From: RUG14871 sp045539425
GTDB lineage: Bacteria; Bacillota_I; Bacilli_A; Erysipelotrichales; Erysipelotrichaceae
DNA: 64,000 nt
Direction of reading: 5' to 3'
Assembly (NCBI GenBank): GCA_045539425.1
Contig: JAZQFH010000003.1
Span: 1-64,000 of the forward strand
How positions within the stretch are numbered: position 1 is the first letter of the stretch; each line of letters opens with the position of its first letter. Below the pieces are notes generated by a model. It was not told the origin of the DNA and searched no databases. It was given only the letters and a program-made list of their open reading frames with translations. Positions 51,298-59,502 of the stretch are shown piece by piece. The position numbers and the translations under genes were made by a program.

Positions 51298-52446
51298 CTA
51301 TTTTCGACATATCAACGCTATACACTCAACATGTTCCGTAAACGGGAACATATCTACCGGCTGAATCTTTACGACCTTATAGCCGCGGGAAGTCAGATAT
51401 CCGAGATTCTCCTTCAGGCTTTCCGGTCCGCAGGAGATATAGATCACCTGTTTCGGCGCAAGCGTAAGCAATGCATCCAGGAACTTCCGGTCCGCTCCTT
51501 TGCGCGGCGGATCCATAATGACCGCATCGATTTTGCTTTTCTCACGGACTAAAGCACGCATGAAGTTGCCGGCATCATCTTCCACAAAGCGGATATTGTC
51601 AATCCGGTTATTCTTCGCATTGACGCGGGCGTCCGCCACGGCTTTTTTATTGAGTTCCACTCCGATGACCTGTTTCACCTTACGCGAAGCGATCATGCCG
51701 ATGGTTCCCGTGCCGCAATACGCATCAATCAGCGTCTCATTTCCCTTGAAACCTGCCAGAGAGAGCGCCGTATTGTACAGCACTTCCGTCTGACGTTTAT
51801 TGACCTGATAGAAGGAAAGCGCGGAGATGTTGAACGCACAGCCGCACAGATCATCCGTAATATAGCCTTTCCCGTACAGCGTGCGGCTCTTATCTCCGAG
51901 CACCATGCTGGTATGACGGCGGTTGGTATTCTGTACCACGGTCTTGATATACGGATGCGCCTTTAAAAGATCCTTTACAAACGCTTCTTCCTCTTTCAGC
52001 CCGTACGTCCCCGTGACTAAAACCACCATGACTTCATTGCGGGAAGAGGTGCGTACCATGCAGTGACGCAAGCACCCTTTCAGCGTGAACTCATTGAAGA
52101 TGCTGATATGGTACTTCTGCGCTAATGAGCGTACGGTCTCAATGATGGCATTGGCCCACTCGTCATTGATCTGGCAGTTCTTCACTTCCACGATCTGATG
52201 CGTGCTTGCGACATAGTTTCCCACGATCACCCGGTGATTCTCGTAGCCGAAGGAGGCGTTGACCTTATTGCGGTAGTGATAGGGATCCTTCATGCCCAGA
52301 ATCTCCTCCACTTTCCCGAAGCGGCCTAACAGCTGGTTCATTCTGGCCTGCTTCAGATTGAGCTGCTTCTGGTAGTCCATTCCCTGCAATTGGCACCCGC
52401 CGCAGTATTCGGCATAGGGACATGTGTTGAATCGGTCATTTTTCAT
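51298..52446 (-). CDS. rlmD: 23S rRNA (uracil-5-)-methyltransferase RumA/RlmD type
   Basis: 382 residues. The Fe-S cluster region CPYAEYCGGCQLQ (Cys9, Cys15, Cys18) opens the protein without an N-terminal TRAM domain. The SAM-binding Y-C-G-T-G-T-I-G-M, DPPRKGADR and the catalytic-Cys motif ISCGPES are followed by the C-terminal QPVDMFPFTEHVE. It methylates uridine C5 in 23S rRNA. In Bacillota a single enzyme often does both RlmC and RlmD sites. Several short remnants of this C-terminus lie in the accessory patch directly downstream, so the 3' end looks like an integration site. Confidence 0.9.
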   Translation of the reverse strand: MKNDRFNTCPYAEYCGGCQLQGMDYQKQLNLKQARMNQLLGRFGKVEEILGMKDPYHYRNKVNASFGYENHRVIVGNYVASTHQIVEVKNCQINDEWANAIIETVRSLAQKYHISIFNEFTLKGCLRHCMVRTSSRNEVMVVLVTGTYGLKEEEAFVKDLLKAHPYIKTVVQNTNRRHTSMVLGDKSRTLYGKGYITDDLCGCAFNISALSFYQVNKRQTEVLYNTALSLAGFKGNETLIDAYCGTGTIGMIASRKVKQVIGVELNKKAVADARVNAKNNRIDNIRFVEDDAGNFMRALVREKSKIDAVIMDPPRKGADRKFLDALLTLAPKQVIYISCGPESLKENLGYLTSRGYKVVKIQPVDMFPFTEHVECIALICRK

Positions 52447-52540
52447 ACCAACATTATACTATTTTCCCGATACTTTTTAACTCAGAAGGACTCTTTTTAT
52501 GGTATTCTATTTTATGTGATTTATAGACACAAGGAGAATT

Positions 52541-53740
52541 ATGACTATGGAAAGAAGAGTTGGTACTACAGTCCGCGGAATCCGCTGCCCGATTATCCGA
52601 CAGGGAGATGACCTCGCTTCCATCGTTACGGAAAGCGTCCTGCTCGCAGCTGAAAGCGAAAACTTCGCGCTCAGAGACCGCGACGTCATCGCTATTACGG
52701 AAAGCGTTGTTGCCCGTTCCCAGGGAAACTATGCCAGAGTGGAAGATATCGAAGCCGATGTCCGCGCGAAATTCAATGCCGATACGATCGGTGTCATTTT
52801 CCCGATTTTATCCCGCAACCGCTTTGCGATTCTGCTCAGAGGAATTGCGGCTGCCTGCAAGAAAGTTGTCTTAATGCTCAGCTATCCGAGCGATGAAGTC
52901 GGAAATGCGTTACTGACATACGATCAGTTGGATGAAAAAGGCATCGACCCGTATACCGATGTCCTTCCATTGGAAACATATCACGAATATTTCGGCAATC
53001 CGGTTCACGAATTCACGGGAATCGATTATGTCGGATATTACATTGATGTCGTAAAGGAAAGCGGAGCCGAGTGCGAAGTGATCTTCGCCAACCGTCCGCA
53101 GGCAATCCTGAACTATACCAAGAACGTCCTGACCTGCGACATTCATACCCGTAAGAGAACCAAACGTTTATTAAAAGCCGCCGGAGCCGAAATCGTTTAC
53201 GGACTCGATGAGATCTTAAATGAAAGCGTCAACGGCAGCGGTTATAACAGCACTTATGGCTTACTCGGTTCCAACAAGGCTACCGAAGGTGTCGTCAAGC
53301 TCTTCCCGCGCGATGCGCAGGGCTTGGTGGAAGACATCCAGGACAGAGTCTTTGAAAAGACCGGCAAACACGTGGAAGTCATGGTTTACGGGGATGGAGC
53401 CTTCAAGGATCCGCAGGGCAAGATCTGGGAACTGGCTGACCCGGTGGTCTCCCCGTTCCATACGGCAGGACTTGTCGGTACACCGAACGAATTAAAACTC
53501 AAATACCTTGCCGATGACAAGTTCGGTACCTTAACCGGTGAAGCACTCCGTGAAGCCATCAAGGCTTCCATCCGTGAAAAGGATGCCAACTTAAAAGGCC
53601 AGATGAGCACGGAAGGAACAACTCCGCGCCAGCTGACTGACCTGCTTGGTTCCCTGTGTGACTTAACCAGCGGTTCCGGCGACAAGGGTACTCCAATCGT
53701 TCTGGTTCAGGGTTACTTCGACAACTACACCAACGACTAA
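52541..53740 (+). CDS. CofE-like coenzyme F420-0:L-glutamate ligase family protein
   Basis: 399 residues. The N-terminal V-G-T-T-V-R-G-I-R-C-P and I-T-E-S-V-V-A-R-S-Q-G segments and the late G-T-P-N-E-L-K-L-K-Y-L-A-D-D block match the CofE superfamily, whose members add L-glutamate to F420-0. F420 is not expected in this lineage and no other F420 gene is in the window, so the amino-acid ligation substrate is probably different. AAGGAG lies four bases before the first ATG and ten before a second at codon 3. Divergent from the rRNA methyltransferase. Confidence 0.82.
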   Translation: MTMERRVGTTVRGIRCPIIRQGDDLASIVTESVLLAAESENFALRDRDVIAITESVVARSQGNYARVEDIEADVRAKFNADTIGVIFPILSRNRFAILLRGIAAACKKVVLMLSYPSDEVGNALLTYDQLDEKGIDPYTDVLPLETYHEYFGNPVHEFTGIDYVGYYIDVVKESGAECEVIFANRPQAILNYTKNVLTCDIHTRKRTKRLLKAAGAEIVYGLDEILNESVNGSGYNSTYGLLGSNKATEGVVKLFPRDAQGLVEDIQDRVFEKTGKHVEVMVYGDGAFKDPQGKIWELADPVVSPFHTAGLVGTPNELKLKYLADDKFGTLTGEALREAIKASIREKDANLKGQMSTEGTTPRQLTDLLGSLCDLTSGSGDKGTPIVLVQGYFDNYTND

Positions 53741-53746
53741 GAAACT

Positions 53747-53774
53747 AAAAACGGACACGTCCGTTTTTTTTTTT
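53747..53774. terminator. Bidirectional terminator between the CofE-like and CBS genes
   Basis: ACGGAC and GTCCGT arms with 11 T residues on the plus strand and TTTTTAGTTTC on the minus strand. Confidence 0.8.
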
Positions 53775-53780
53775 ATGTCC

Positions 53781-54419
53781 TTAAATCACATCATGCGGTG
53801 TCAGGATTCCCAGTACCGCCTCTTCGCTGTCCCCGTTTTCCGTCACGAAGATCAGCTCACACTTCTTGGTATTCTTATTCCGCTCAAACATCAGCCGGAT
53901 CACATCCAGCGTTGCCTTCTTTCCGACGAAGCCGAATTTTTCATACGGGTTATTTAAGAGGAAGTAACGTTTGTAGTCATTGATCAGTGCGTCTTTATGA
54001 AATGTCTCTCTGGCCAGATAGGCAATGATGCCTTTTTCAGAGACGACCGCAATGACCCGGTTGTTTCTGTCCAGAATCGGCAGATAGCTGAAGCCTCTTT
54101 CATGCATGATCTCAAAGGCTTCCTGGAAGGTGGTATTCAGTTTTACCGTAACCAGTTCTTCCAGACTCGTACAGATATCAATCGCCTTCACCGTCGCAAG
54201 TTCCAGAATCCCCTCGATCTGGGCAACCACCGCATCGGAGACCACAAAGGGATACTCCCCGTTGACCTCATCATGCGTCAGACTGTTGCGCAGATTGCGG
54301 AACGTCTCAAATTCGATTCTGAAATTCTTCTTTAATGCTCCATATAACTGCGGATTCAGATTTTCCAGCTCCCGGTATCTTGCCAGGAAAATATCATTAT
54401 ATTCCTTTGAATATTCCAT
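53781..54419 (-). CDS. CBS domain protein
   Basis: 212 residues. An N-terminal helical region (about 1-70, charged) is followed by a CBS pair: V-T-V-K-L-N-T-T-F-Q-E-A-F-E-I-M and S-Y-L-P-I-L-D-R-N-N-R-V-I-A-V-V-S, then a second repeat ending in V-L-G-I-L-T-P-H-D. It has no enzyme domain and may sense adenine nucleotides. It begins 6 bases after the PfkB gene ends, so the three minus-strand genes 53781-56046 form one unit. Confidence 0.82.
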   Translation of the reverse strand: MEYSKEYNDIFLARYRELENLNPQLYGALKKNFRIEFETFRNLRNSLTHDEVNGEYPFVVSDAVVAQIEGILELATVKAIDICTSLEELVTVKLNTTFQEAFEIMHERGFSYLPILDRNNRVIAVVSEKGIIAYLARETFHKDALINDYKRYFLLNNPYEKFGFVGKKATLDVIRLMFERNKNTKKCELIFVTENGDSEEAVLGILTPHDVI

Positions 54420-54425
54420 ATCTCT

Positions 54426-55331
54426 TTACCCTATATAACTCCAGCGATTTGCGCCGAGCGTGGTAACTGCCCTGGCGCCAAACGCATTGGCAATGTTTAA
54501 TGCTTCGATAATATCTCTGTGGTCCAACAGTCCCGTAATCAGACCTGCGGTAAAGCTGTCTCCCGCGCCGGTCGAATCCAGCGGCGTGACTTCCTTTTCC
54601 GGTTTAATATATTCCCTGTGCGTCTCATCAAAAAGATAGCACCCTTTTTTACCGCACTTGATGATCACGTGCTTCACCCCGCAGACGTACAGTTCTTCTG
54701 CCGCTTCCTCCACGCTGCCTTTCCCCGTCAGCATCATCGCTTCCTTCGCATTCGGCACAAAGTAATCAATCCGTGATAACACCTCTTCATAATCTTTTGC
54801 ACTCTCTCCGTTTTTCGGCGTGGTAGTATCACAGACCAGCGTCTTTCCGCTCTTTTTGATCCGCTCAAAGAGCGTGCGGTAGTCTTCTTTTGAGAGGCAA
54901 CGTGAGATAAAGAGCGACGCAAAGGATACGATTTCCGCCTCCGGATCCAGCGTCTCGGGAAGATCCTTCAGCGAGAGTTCTCTCAGCGTTCCGCTTTTAG
55001 TCCCGATCAGATTGCGCTCTCCGTCTTTGGTGACTAAGATCACGGTCATGTAGGTGTTCCCGTCTGGATCCACTTTACTTTCAGAGATGTCCACGTTCCG
55101 CTCATGCAGAAAGCGCATCATGCCTCTTCCCGCTTCATCATTTGCGAAACGGGTAAGAAGACTTACGGGAATTCCATGTGACGCAAGTACGACCGCCTCA
55201 TTGAGGGCATCTCCGCCGTAATCCATCCGGATGGCGGAAACATGCTCGTGCCCGTTTTCAAAAATATGGGGTGTCACGCCTTCCGCCAGCACATCCACAC
55301 AGCTCGCTCCAATTACGATAACCTTACTCAT
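54426..55331 (-). CDS. PfkB-family carbohydrate kinase
   Basis: 301 residues. The family shows an N-terminal G-G-D-A-L-N-E-A-V region (GG of signature 1) and the C-terminal PLDSTGAGDSFTAG, holding the catalytic Asp. Members phosphorylate ribose, fructose, adenosine or other sugars; the residues here do not separate these. It overlaps the metallo-hydrolase stop by 8 bases and is followed 6 bases later by the CBS gene, so all three are cotranscribed. Confidence 0.88.
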   Translation of the reverse strand: MSKVIVIGASCVDVLAEGVTPHIFENGHEHVSAIRMDYGGDALNEAVVLASHGIPVSLLTRFANDEAGRGMMRFLHERNVDISESKVDPDGNTYMTVILVTKDGERNLIGTKSGTLRELSLKDLPETLDPEAEIVSFASLFISRCLSKEDYRTLFERIKKSGKTLVCDTTTPKNGESAKDYEEVLSRIDYFVPNAKEAMMLTGKGSVEEAAEELYVCGVKHVIIKCGKKGCYLFDETHREYIKPEKEVTPLDSTGAGDSFTAGLITGLLDHRDIIEALNIANAFGARAVTTLGANRWSYIG

Positions 55332-56046
55332 AAACCGGCACCCCTCTCAGACGCTCAAGTGCTTCTTCTTTGATTTCCGGAAACGCGTGCCCAAGACAAT
55401 GCCACTTATATGAAAGTCCCTCAAAGAACTTTAACAGATCTTCCAGTTCCTCTTTGCGGTAGATATTGTCGCAATAGAAATCCTCACAGTCCCCGTCTTC
55501 CACAATCAGAACTTCATCTGCAGGTACATGCACAAAGACGGCGTCTTTGGTATGTGTGGATCCTCTTGCATAAAGATCCACTCCGACTCCTCCGAGATCC
55601 AGATGCATCTCTCCAGTGAAACCGATCTTGGGAAGCACGACTTCGATCTCACTTAAGTCGGGATACTCTTTCTGAATACACTCCGTACAGAACGGAATAT
55701 CCTCTCCGCTATCTTCCCGCTCCTTCATCGCTTCCTTACTCCACTTCCATTTTTGTACTTCCGCGAGTTTTTCAATGGTAAGTTCATTTGCGACGGTCAG
55801 CCCCTTAACGGCCTTTAAGCCGAAGGTATGATCCCAGTGCCAGTGGGAGATTACGGTCATTTCCGGAAGCTTAAAGCCGGTATTCCGGATGGCATTATAA
55901 AACTTCTCTGTCTGCGCCGGGGAATTGCCGGCATCGACGGCAATGGCGCAACGCTCCCCTTTGATGTAATAGAGAATCGGACGGTCCGTCTCTTTTTCGA
56001 AGGGAAGATACCAGATATGTTCGGAGAGTCTGCTCAGTGTTTCCAT
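55324..56046 (-). CDS. MBL-fold metallo-hydrolase
   Basis: 240 residues. The zinc motif SHWHWDHTFG is intact, and a further GSTHTKDAVF supplies another His. The late E-D-G-D-C-E-D-F-Y and G-H-A strands resemble the metallo-beta-lactamase family used for thioesters and other esters. No signal peptide, so the enzyme is cytoplasmic. Substrate unknown. First gene of the unit with PfkB kinase and CBS protein. Confidence 0.85.
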   Translation of the reverse strand: METLSRLSEHIWYLPFEKETDRPILYYIKGERCAIAVDAGNSPAQTEKFYNAIRNTGFKLPEMTVISHWHWDHTFGLKAVKGLTVANELTIEKLAEVQKWKWSKEAMKEREDSGEDIPFCTECIQKEYPDLSEIEVVLPKIGFTGEMHLDLGGVGVDLYARGSTHTKDAVFVHVPADEVLIVEDGDCEDFYCDNIYRKEELEDLLKFFEGLSYKWHCLGHAFPEIKEEALERLRGVPVYE

Positions 56047-56122
56047 AGTTTCATTTTATCACATATGCTCTTTTCCAACCGCTTCAAAAGCCATTATAAT
56101 AGGGTGGAAGAATGAGGCAATT

Positions 56123-56935
56123 ATGATACAGAACATTGAACCCCACATCTATGACAACACCTATGACAGACAGGAAATTCAGCCGGACGACTGTCTTTTA
56201 AAGTTTGAAAACCGCTCCGTCTACCTGAAGGAAAACGGAGATTTGCCCCAGGCAAAAGACTATGAGAGTTATCCAAAAGAGAGCTGTTATTATCTTTTCA
56301 AAATCGATCAGACACGCGTCTATATCTCGCTTGGCGAACTCTCTCCTGTTTCTCTTTCTCCCGTTACACTACGCGATGCCATAAGGCAGAGCGACAACAC
56401 GGAAGGCTTTCTGCTCTATACCGCCTATCAGCTGAACCAATGGTATAATGATAACCGTTACTGCGGAAGATGCGGCTCGCATTTAAAGCGCGGGGAAACG
56501 GAGCGCTCTTTGGTCTGTCACAAGTGCGGCAATACCATCTATCCCAGAATCTCCCCTGCGGTGATCATCGCCTTACGGAATCAGGATTCCCTATTGATGA
56601 GCGTCTATGCCAACCGGGAATACAAACACAAAGCTCTGCTTGCCGGCTTTATTGAGATCGGGGAAACCCCGGAAGATACGGTCAGAAGAGAGGTCTTTGA
56701 AGAAGTCGGACTGAAGGTGAAGAACATTCAGTACTTCTCCTCCCAGCCCTGGGGAATCGAGTCCGATCTGTTGCTCGGATATGTATGCGATGTGGACGGT
56801 GACACCACTGTCACGCTGGATGAAAACGAACTGGCTCAGGCCATGTGGGTAAAGCGGGAAGATATTGAACCTGATGACAGACAAAGCAGTTTGACCAGCA
56901 CCATGATGCAGGCTTTCCGGAACCACAAAATCTAA
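56123..56935 (+). CDS. nudC: NAD(+) diphosphatase NudC
   Basis: 270 residues. The zinc ribbon CGRCGSHL...CHKCG (about 113-135) is followed by the Nudix box GFIEIGETPEDTVRREVFEEVG, with the NudC hallmark SQPWGIESDLLLGY. It hydrolyses NADH to NMN and AMP and removes NAD caps from RNA 5' ends. The N-terminal part (about 1-100) is the usual NudC domain. The start at 56123 follows AGAATGAGGCAATT. It is divergent from the metallo-hydrolase and has its own terminator. Confidence 0.93.
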   Translation: MIQNIEPHIYDNTYDRQEIQPDDCLLKFENRSVYLKENGDLPQAKDYESYPKESCYYLFKIDQTRVYISLGELSPVSLSPVTLRDAIRQSDNTEGFLLYTAYQLNQWYNDNRYCGRCGSHLKRGETERSLVCHKCGNTIYPRISPAVIIALRNQDSLLMSVYANREYKHKALLAGFIEIGETPEDTVRREVFEEVGLKVKNIQYFSSQPWGIESDLLLGYVCDVDGDTTVTLDENELAQAMWVKREDIEPDDRQSSLTSTMMQAFRNHKI

Positions 56936-56936
56936 C

Positions 56937-56963
56937 AGGACGGATCAACGATTCGTCCTTTTT
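56937..56963 (+). terminator. Terminator of nudC
   Basis: AGGACG (56937-56942) pairs with CGTCCT (56954-56959), followed by TTTTT. Confidence 0.75.
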
Positions 56964-56969
56964 CATACG

Positions 56970-56998
56970 AAAAGGCGGCCTTCATAGAAAACCGCCTC
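56970..56998 (-). terminator. Terminator of the GtrA/SIMPL unit
   Basis: On the minus strand AGGCGG (56997-56992) and CCGCCT (56978-56973) form a stem followed by TTTCG. Confidence 0.65.
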
Positions 56999-57013
56999 TA
57001 TGTAAATCATAGT

Positions 57014-57433
57014 TCAGCGCACAGCCTTCTGATTGGTGTCGATGGAATCCTTAAAGACCACATAGCGGTCATAGAGATATTCCAGTACGAAGTTCAGAAT
57101 CATGTTGATTCCCGTCACCAGATATTCATTCCATTGTAACTGCTCTGCAAGGTAGTTTCCGAGCAGTGTGGAAGCAGGTGTGAACACCAGGTAGAATAAG
57201 AAGACCAGCGCCATCGCTTTCGGGATGTTATTGGCGGACTGGAATGTGTACGTTCTGTTTAGAGTGAAGTTCCATACCACCGAAAGAATCAGGGCAATCA
57301 GATACTTCGGCCAGTAGTTCCAGTCTGTCAGCTTATCCAGCAGAGTGAAGGATACAATTTCAATGATTCCCGCGGAGAGCGAGAAGAGCGTGAACTTCAC
57401 AGCCCTCCAGAATTCCTTTTTCTTCTCATCCAT
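57014..57433 (-). CDS. GtrA-family membrane protein
   Basis: 139 residues from the ATG at 57433, which has AAGGAG nine bases upstream; an ATG six codons earlier overlaps the SIMPL gene and lacks a site. Four membrane segments, with the family region A-L-I-L-S-V-V-W-N-F-T-L-N-R-T-Y-T-F between the second and the third. GtrA-like proteins help move polyprenyl-linked sugars across the membrane. No glycosyltransferase lies nearby, so partner and substrate are unknown. Confidence 0.85.
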   Translation of the reverse strand: MDEKKKEFWRAVKFTLFSLSAGIIEIVSFTLLDKLTDWNYWPKYLIALILSVVWNFTLNRTYTFQSANNIPKAMALVFLFYLVFTPASTLLGNYLAEQLQWNEYLVTGINMILNFVLEYLYDRYVVFKDSIDTNQKAVR

Positions 57434-57437
57434 CTTC

Positions 57438-58094
57438 CTATTCTCCTTCATAAACGCAGTAGACGCTCTGCGTGATCGTGATCTCTTCCGGGGTATAGGT
57501 ATCCGCTAAAGAGTTCTTGCGCATCAACAGCGCTCCACCCATGGCAGCTTCCTCCACCGCAAAATCCGAATTGGAGCGGAAGTGAGACCCGCTGTGATTG
57601 AGATCCACTTTCTTTAAGCGCAGCTCTTTTAATTTGGCACTTTTCGCTAACGCCTTAGCGTTTTTTTCCGCTTCCTTCATTGCCAGTGCGATCGCCTGGT
57701 CGATTCCCTTGCGCTCATCCTTTAAAGAGAAGCTGATGTGGTATTCCGGTCCTTCCGGCAGTTTGCGTGAAGCATCCAGCACTCTGCTCAGGCGGTCCAT
57801 GTCATACGCAAAGCCGAGATATGCCTGCTGGGTATAGCGGTAACCCTTATCAACATTCCTGCGCAATGCTTCATCGTATTCCCGCTCCATGTAGACATTT
57901 AAGGAAGTGCTGATCAGATCTTTCGGCTGCATGCCTAAAGGTTTGAGCACTTCATCGACAAAGCGCTGCACCTTGCCGACTCCCGCTTCATAAGCGTTCT
58001 GATAATTCGCATCAAAAGCACTGAAGGTAAAATGAATCTGAATATAGTCCGGCGCAATCTTCTTGTTCGCCGTTCCCGTTACATAAAGTTCCAT
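57438..58094 (-). CDS. SIMPL domain protein (DUF541)
   Basis: 218 residues. The opening Y-V-T-G-T-A-N-K-K-I-A-P-D-Y-I and the repeat of beta-strands ending in T-Q-S-V-Y-C-V-Y-E match the SIMPL family. There is no signal peptide, so this member stays in the cytoplasm. These proteins are associated with envelope or stress functions, without a settled mechanism. It ends four bases before the GtrA start codon and is cotranscribed with it. Confidence 0.8.
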   Translation of the reverse strand: MELYVTGTANKKIAPDYIQIHFTFSAFDANYQNAYEAGVGKVQRFVDEVLKPLGMQPKDLISTSLNVYMEREYDEALRRNVDKGYRYTQQAYLGFAYDMDRLSRVLDASRKLPEGPEYHISFSLKDERKGIDQAIALAMKEAEKNAKALAKSAKLKELRLKKVDLNHSGSHFRSNSDFAVEEAAMGGALLMRKNSLADTYTPEEITITQSVYCVYEGE

Positions 58095-58181
58095 AGATTA
58101 TTTCTCCCTGCCTTTATTTTACACCACTTCACCTTTTCCCGCCCTTTTCCCCCCTCTTTTTTCAGGTAATGTTCATAGGTT

Positions 58182-58209
58182 TTGCCTAAAATGAGAGAAA
58201 TGATATACT
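58182..58209 (+). promoter_or_regulatory. Predicted promoter of the carbohydrate-binding lipoprotein gene
   Basis: TTGCCT (58182-58187) and TATACT (58204-58209) are separated by 16 bases, 18 bases before the ATG at 58227. Confidence 0.55.
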
Positions 58210-58226
58210 AAAGACAGGTGATTACA

Positions 58227-59384
58227 ATGAAAAAAAGAACATTCATAACCATATTGCTCTGCATGCTGTTGCTTAGCGGCTGTACAGACAAAAAACAGGA
58301 GGACGATATGAATCCACAGCCTGAACCATCCGATGTGATCGACATCGTGGAATCCTATCAGTATACCGGTGTTGTTTCCGAGCCGATCGTGATCGATACC
58401 GAAAAGGAAGTGGAACTCTATCTGGACGAAGCGGAATTTGAAATTGCCCAGGGAGCAGCCATTACGGTAAATAATGCCAAGCTGCTTACCATTCATCTGA
58501 AAGGAATGACTTCCGCAACGCTCAAAGATGCTTTCCTGCGTGCAAATTGCCCGGTTGTAATTGACGGGGACGGAGAAGTGCATCTTTCCGGCGATAATAC
58601 CCTGTTTGACGTAAGGGATCTGACGCTCAGCGCTCAGGGCTTCTATCTGCGCTCCAAAGAAAACGTCATCAGCGCCTCAACGCTGAAGATGACCGCAGGT
58701 AATCTGGTCATTGAAAACGGGAATGACGGGATCCATGCCGTAAACTTCTATCAGGAAGGCGGAGCGGCCCAGATCAATGTGAAAGACGATGCCATCCACT
58801 GTGAGGAGCTCATCCGTATCAGCGGCGGAGATATGTCTCTTGTTGCCCACGAAGGACTGGAAGCACGAAATGTCGAAGTTTCCGACGGAAATCTCTTTAT
58901 TGTGGCAGATGATGACGGCATCAATGCGACCGATAACGGCAGCATCAATATCAGCGGCGGCATGATCAAGGTAACAAGTCTTAATGACGGAATCGATTCC
59001 AACGGCAACATCATCCTCTCCGGCGGCATGTTGATGATCTACAGCGTGGGACAGGATGAAGCGGAAATCATGGACTTTGAAACGGAGAGCGTGATCCGCG
59101 GCGGAACCTTTATCGGACTTGGCTCCAGTTCCTCCCGCAGCTTTGTGCGCGTGGAGAACCAGCAGCTGCTCACGGTCGACTATCCGTTTAAGAAGAACGA
59201 AGAGATCAGCATCTGGAAGAACTCCGAAGAGATCTTCGCCTTCCGTCTGGAAGCAGATGTTTCGCGCCTCTTCTTCTCCAATGAAGCGGTACAGTCCGGC
59301 AGCATCTATGAGATCTACATGGGCGATACGCTCGTACGTACGATTGAGATTGCCGCTCCGCAGAGTCACACGGTCAGCGAATAG
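58227..59384 (+). CDS. Carbohydrate-binding beta-helix lipoprotein (Cthe_2159-like)
   Basis: 385 residues from the ATG at 58227, with AGGTG upstream; an in-frame GTG three codons earlier is less likely. A lipoprotein signal ends in LSGC (Cys19). The body is a run of short beta-strand repeats with the pattern I-S-G-G-x-M/L-x-I, N-D-G-I-H/D and D-D-A-I-H, typical of the parallel beta-helix group that binds acidic polysaccharides. It should sit on the cell surface. A membrane diguanylate cyclase gene follows on the same strand but behind a terminator. Confidence 0.82.
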   Translation: MKKRTFITILLCMLLLSGCTDKKQEDDMNPQPEPSDVIDIVESYQYTGVVSEPIVIDTEKEVELYLDEAEFEIAQGAAITVNNAKLLTIHLKGMTSATLKDAFLRANCPVVIDGDGEVHLSGDNTLFDVRDLTLSAQGFYLRSKENVISASTLKMTAGNLVIENGNDGIHAVNFYQEGGAAQINVKDDAIHCEELIRISGGDMSLVAHEGLEARNVEVSDGNLFIVADDDGINATDNGSINISGGMIKVTSLNDGIDSNGNIILSGGMLMIYSVGQDEAEIMDFETESVIRGGTFIGLGSSSSRSFVRVENQQLLTVDYPFKKNEEISIWKNSEEIFAFRLEADVSRLFFSNEAVQSGSIYEIYMGDTLVRTIEIAAPQSHTVSE

Positions 59385-59392
59385 AAACACTC

Positions 59393-59416
59393 AGGGGAGA
59401 GCTTCTCCCCTTTTCT
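59393..59416 (+). terminator. Terminator of the carbohydrate-binding lipoprotein gene
   Basis: AGGGGAGA (59393-59400) pairs with TCTCCCCT (59404-59411) around a GCT loop, followed by TTTC. Confidence 0.8.
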
Positions 59417-59502
59417 TATACCTTTTACTTGCCTTTTTATTCCGTTATTTTTGACTGTTATGTTGATTCCTATATAGTAAAATAATATCTGAGAGGGAAG
59501 AT

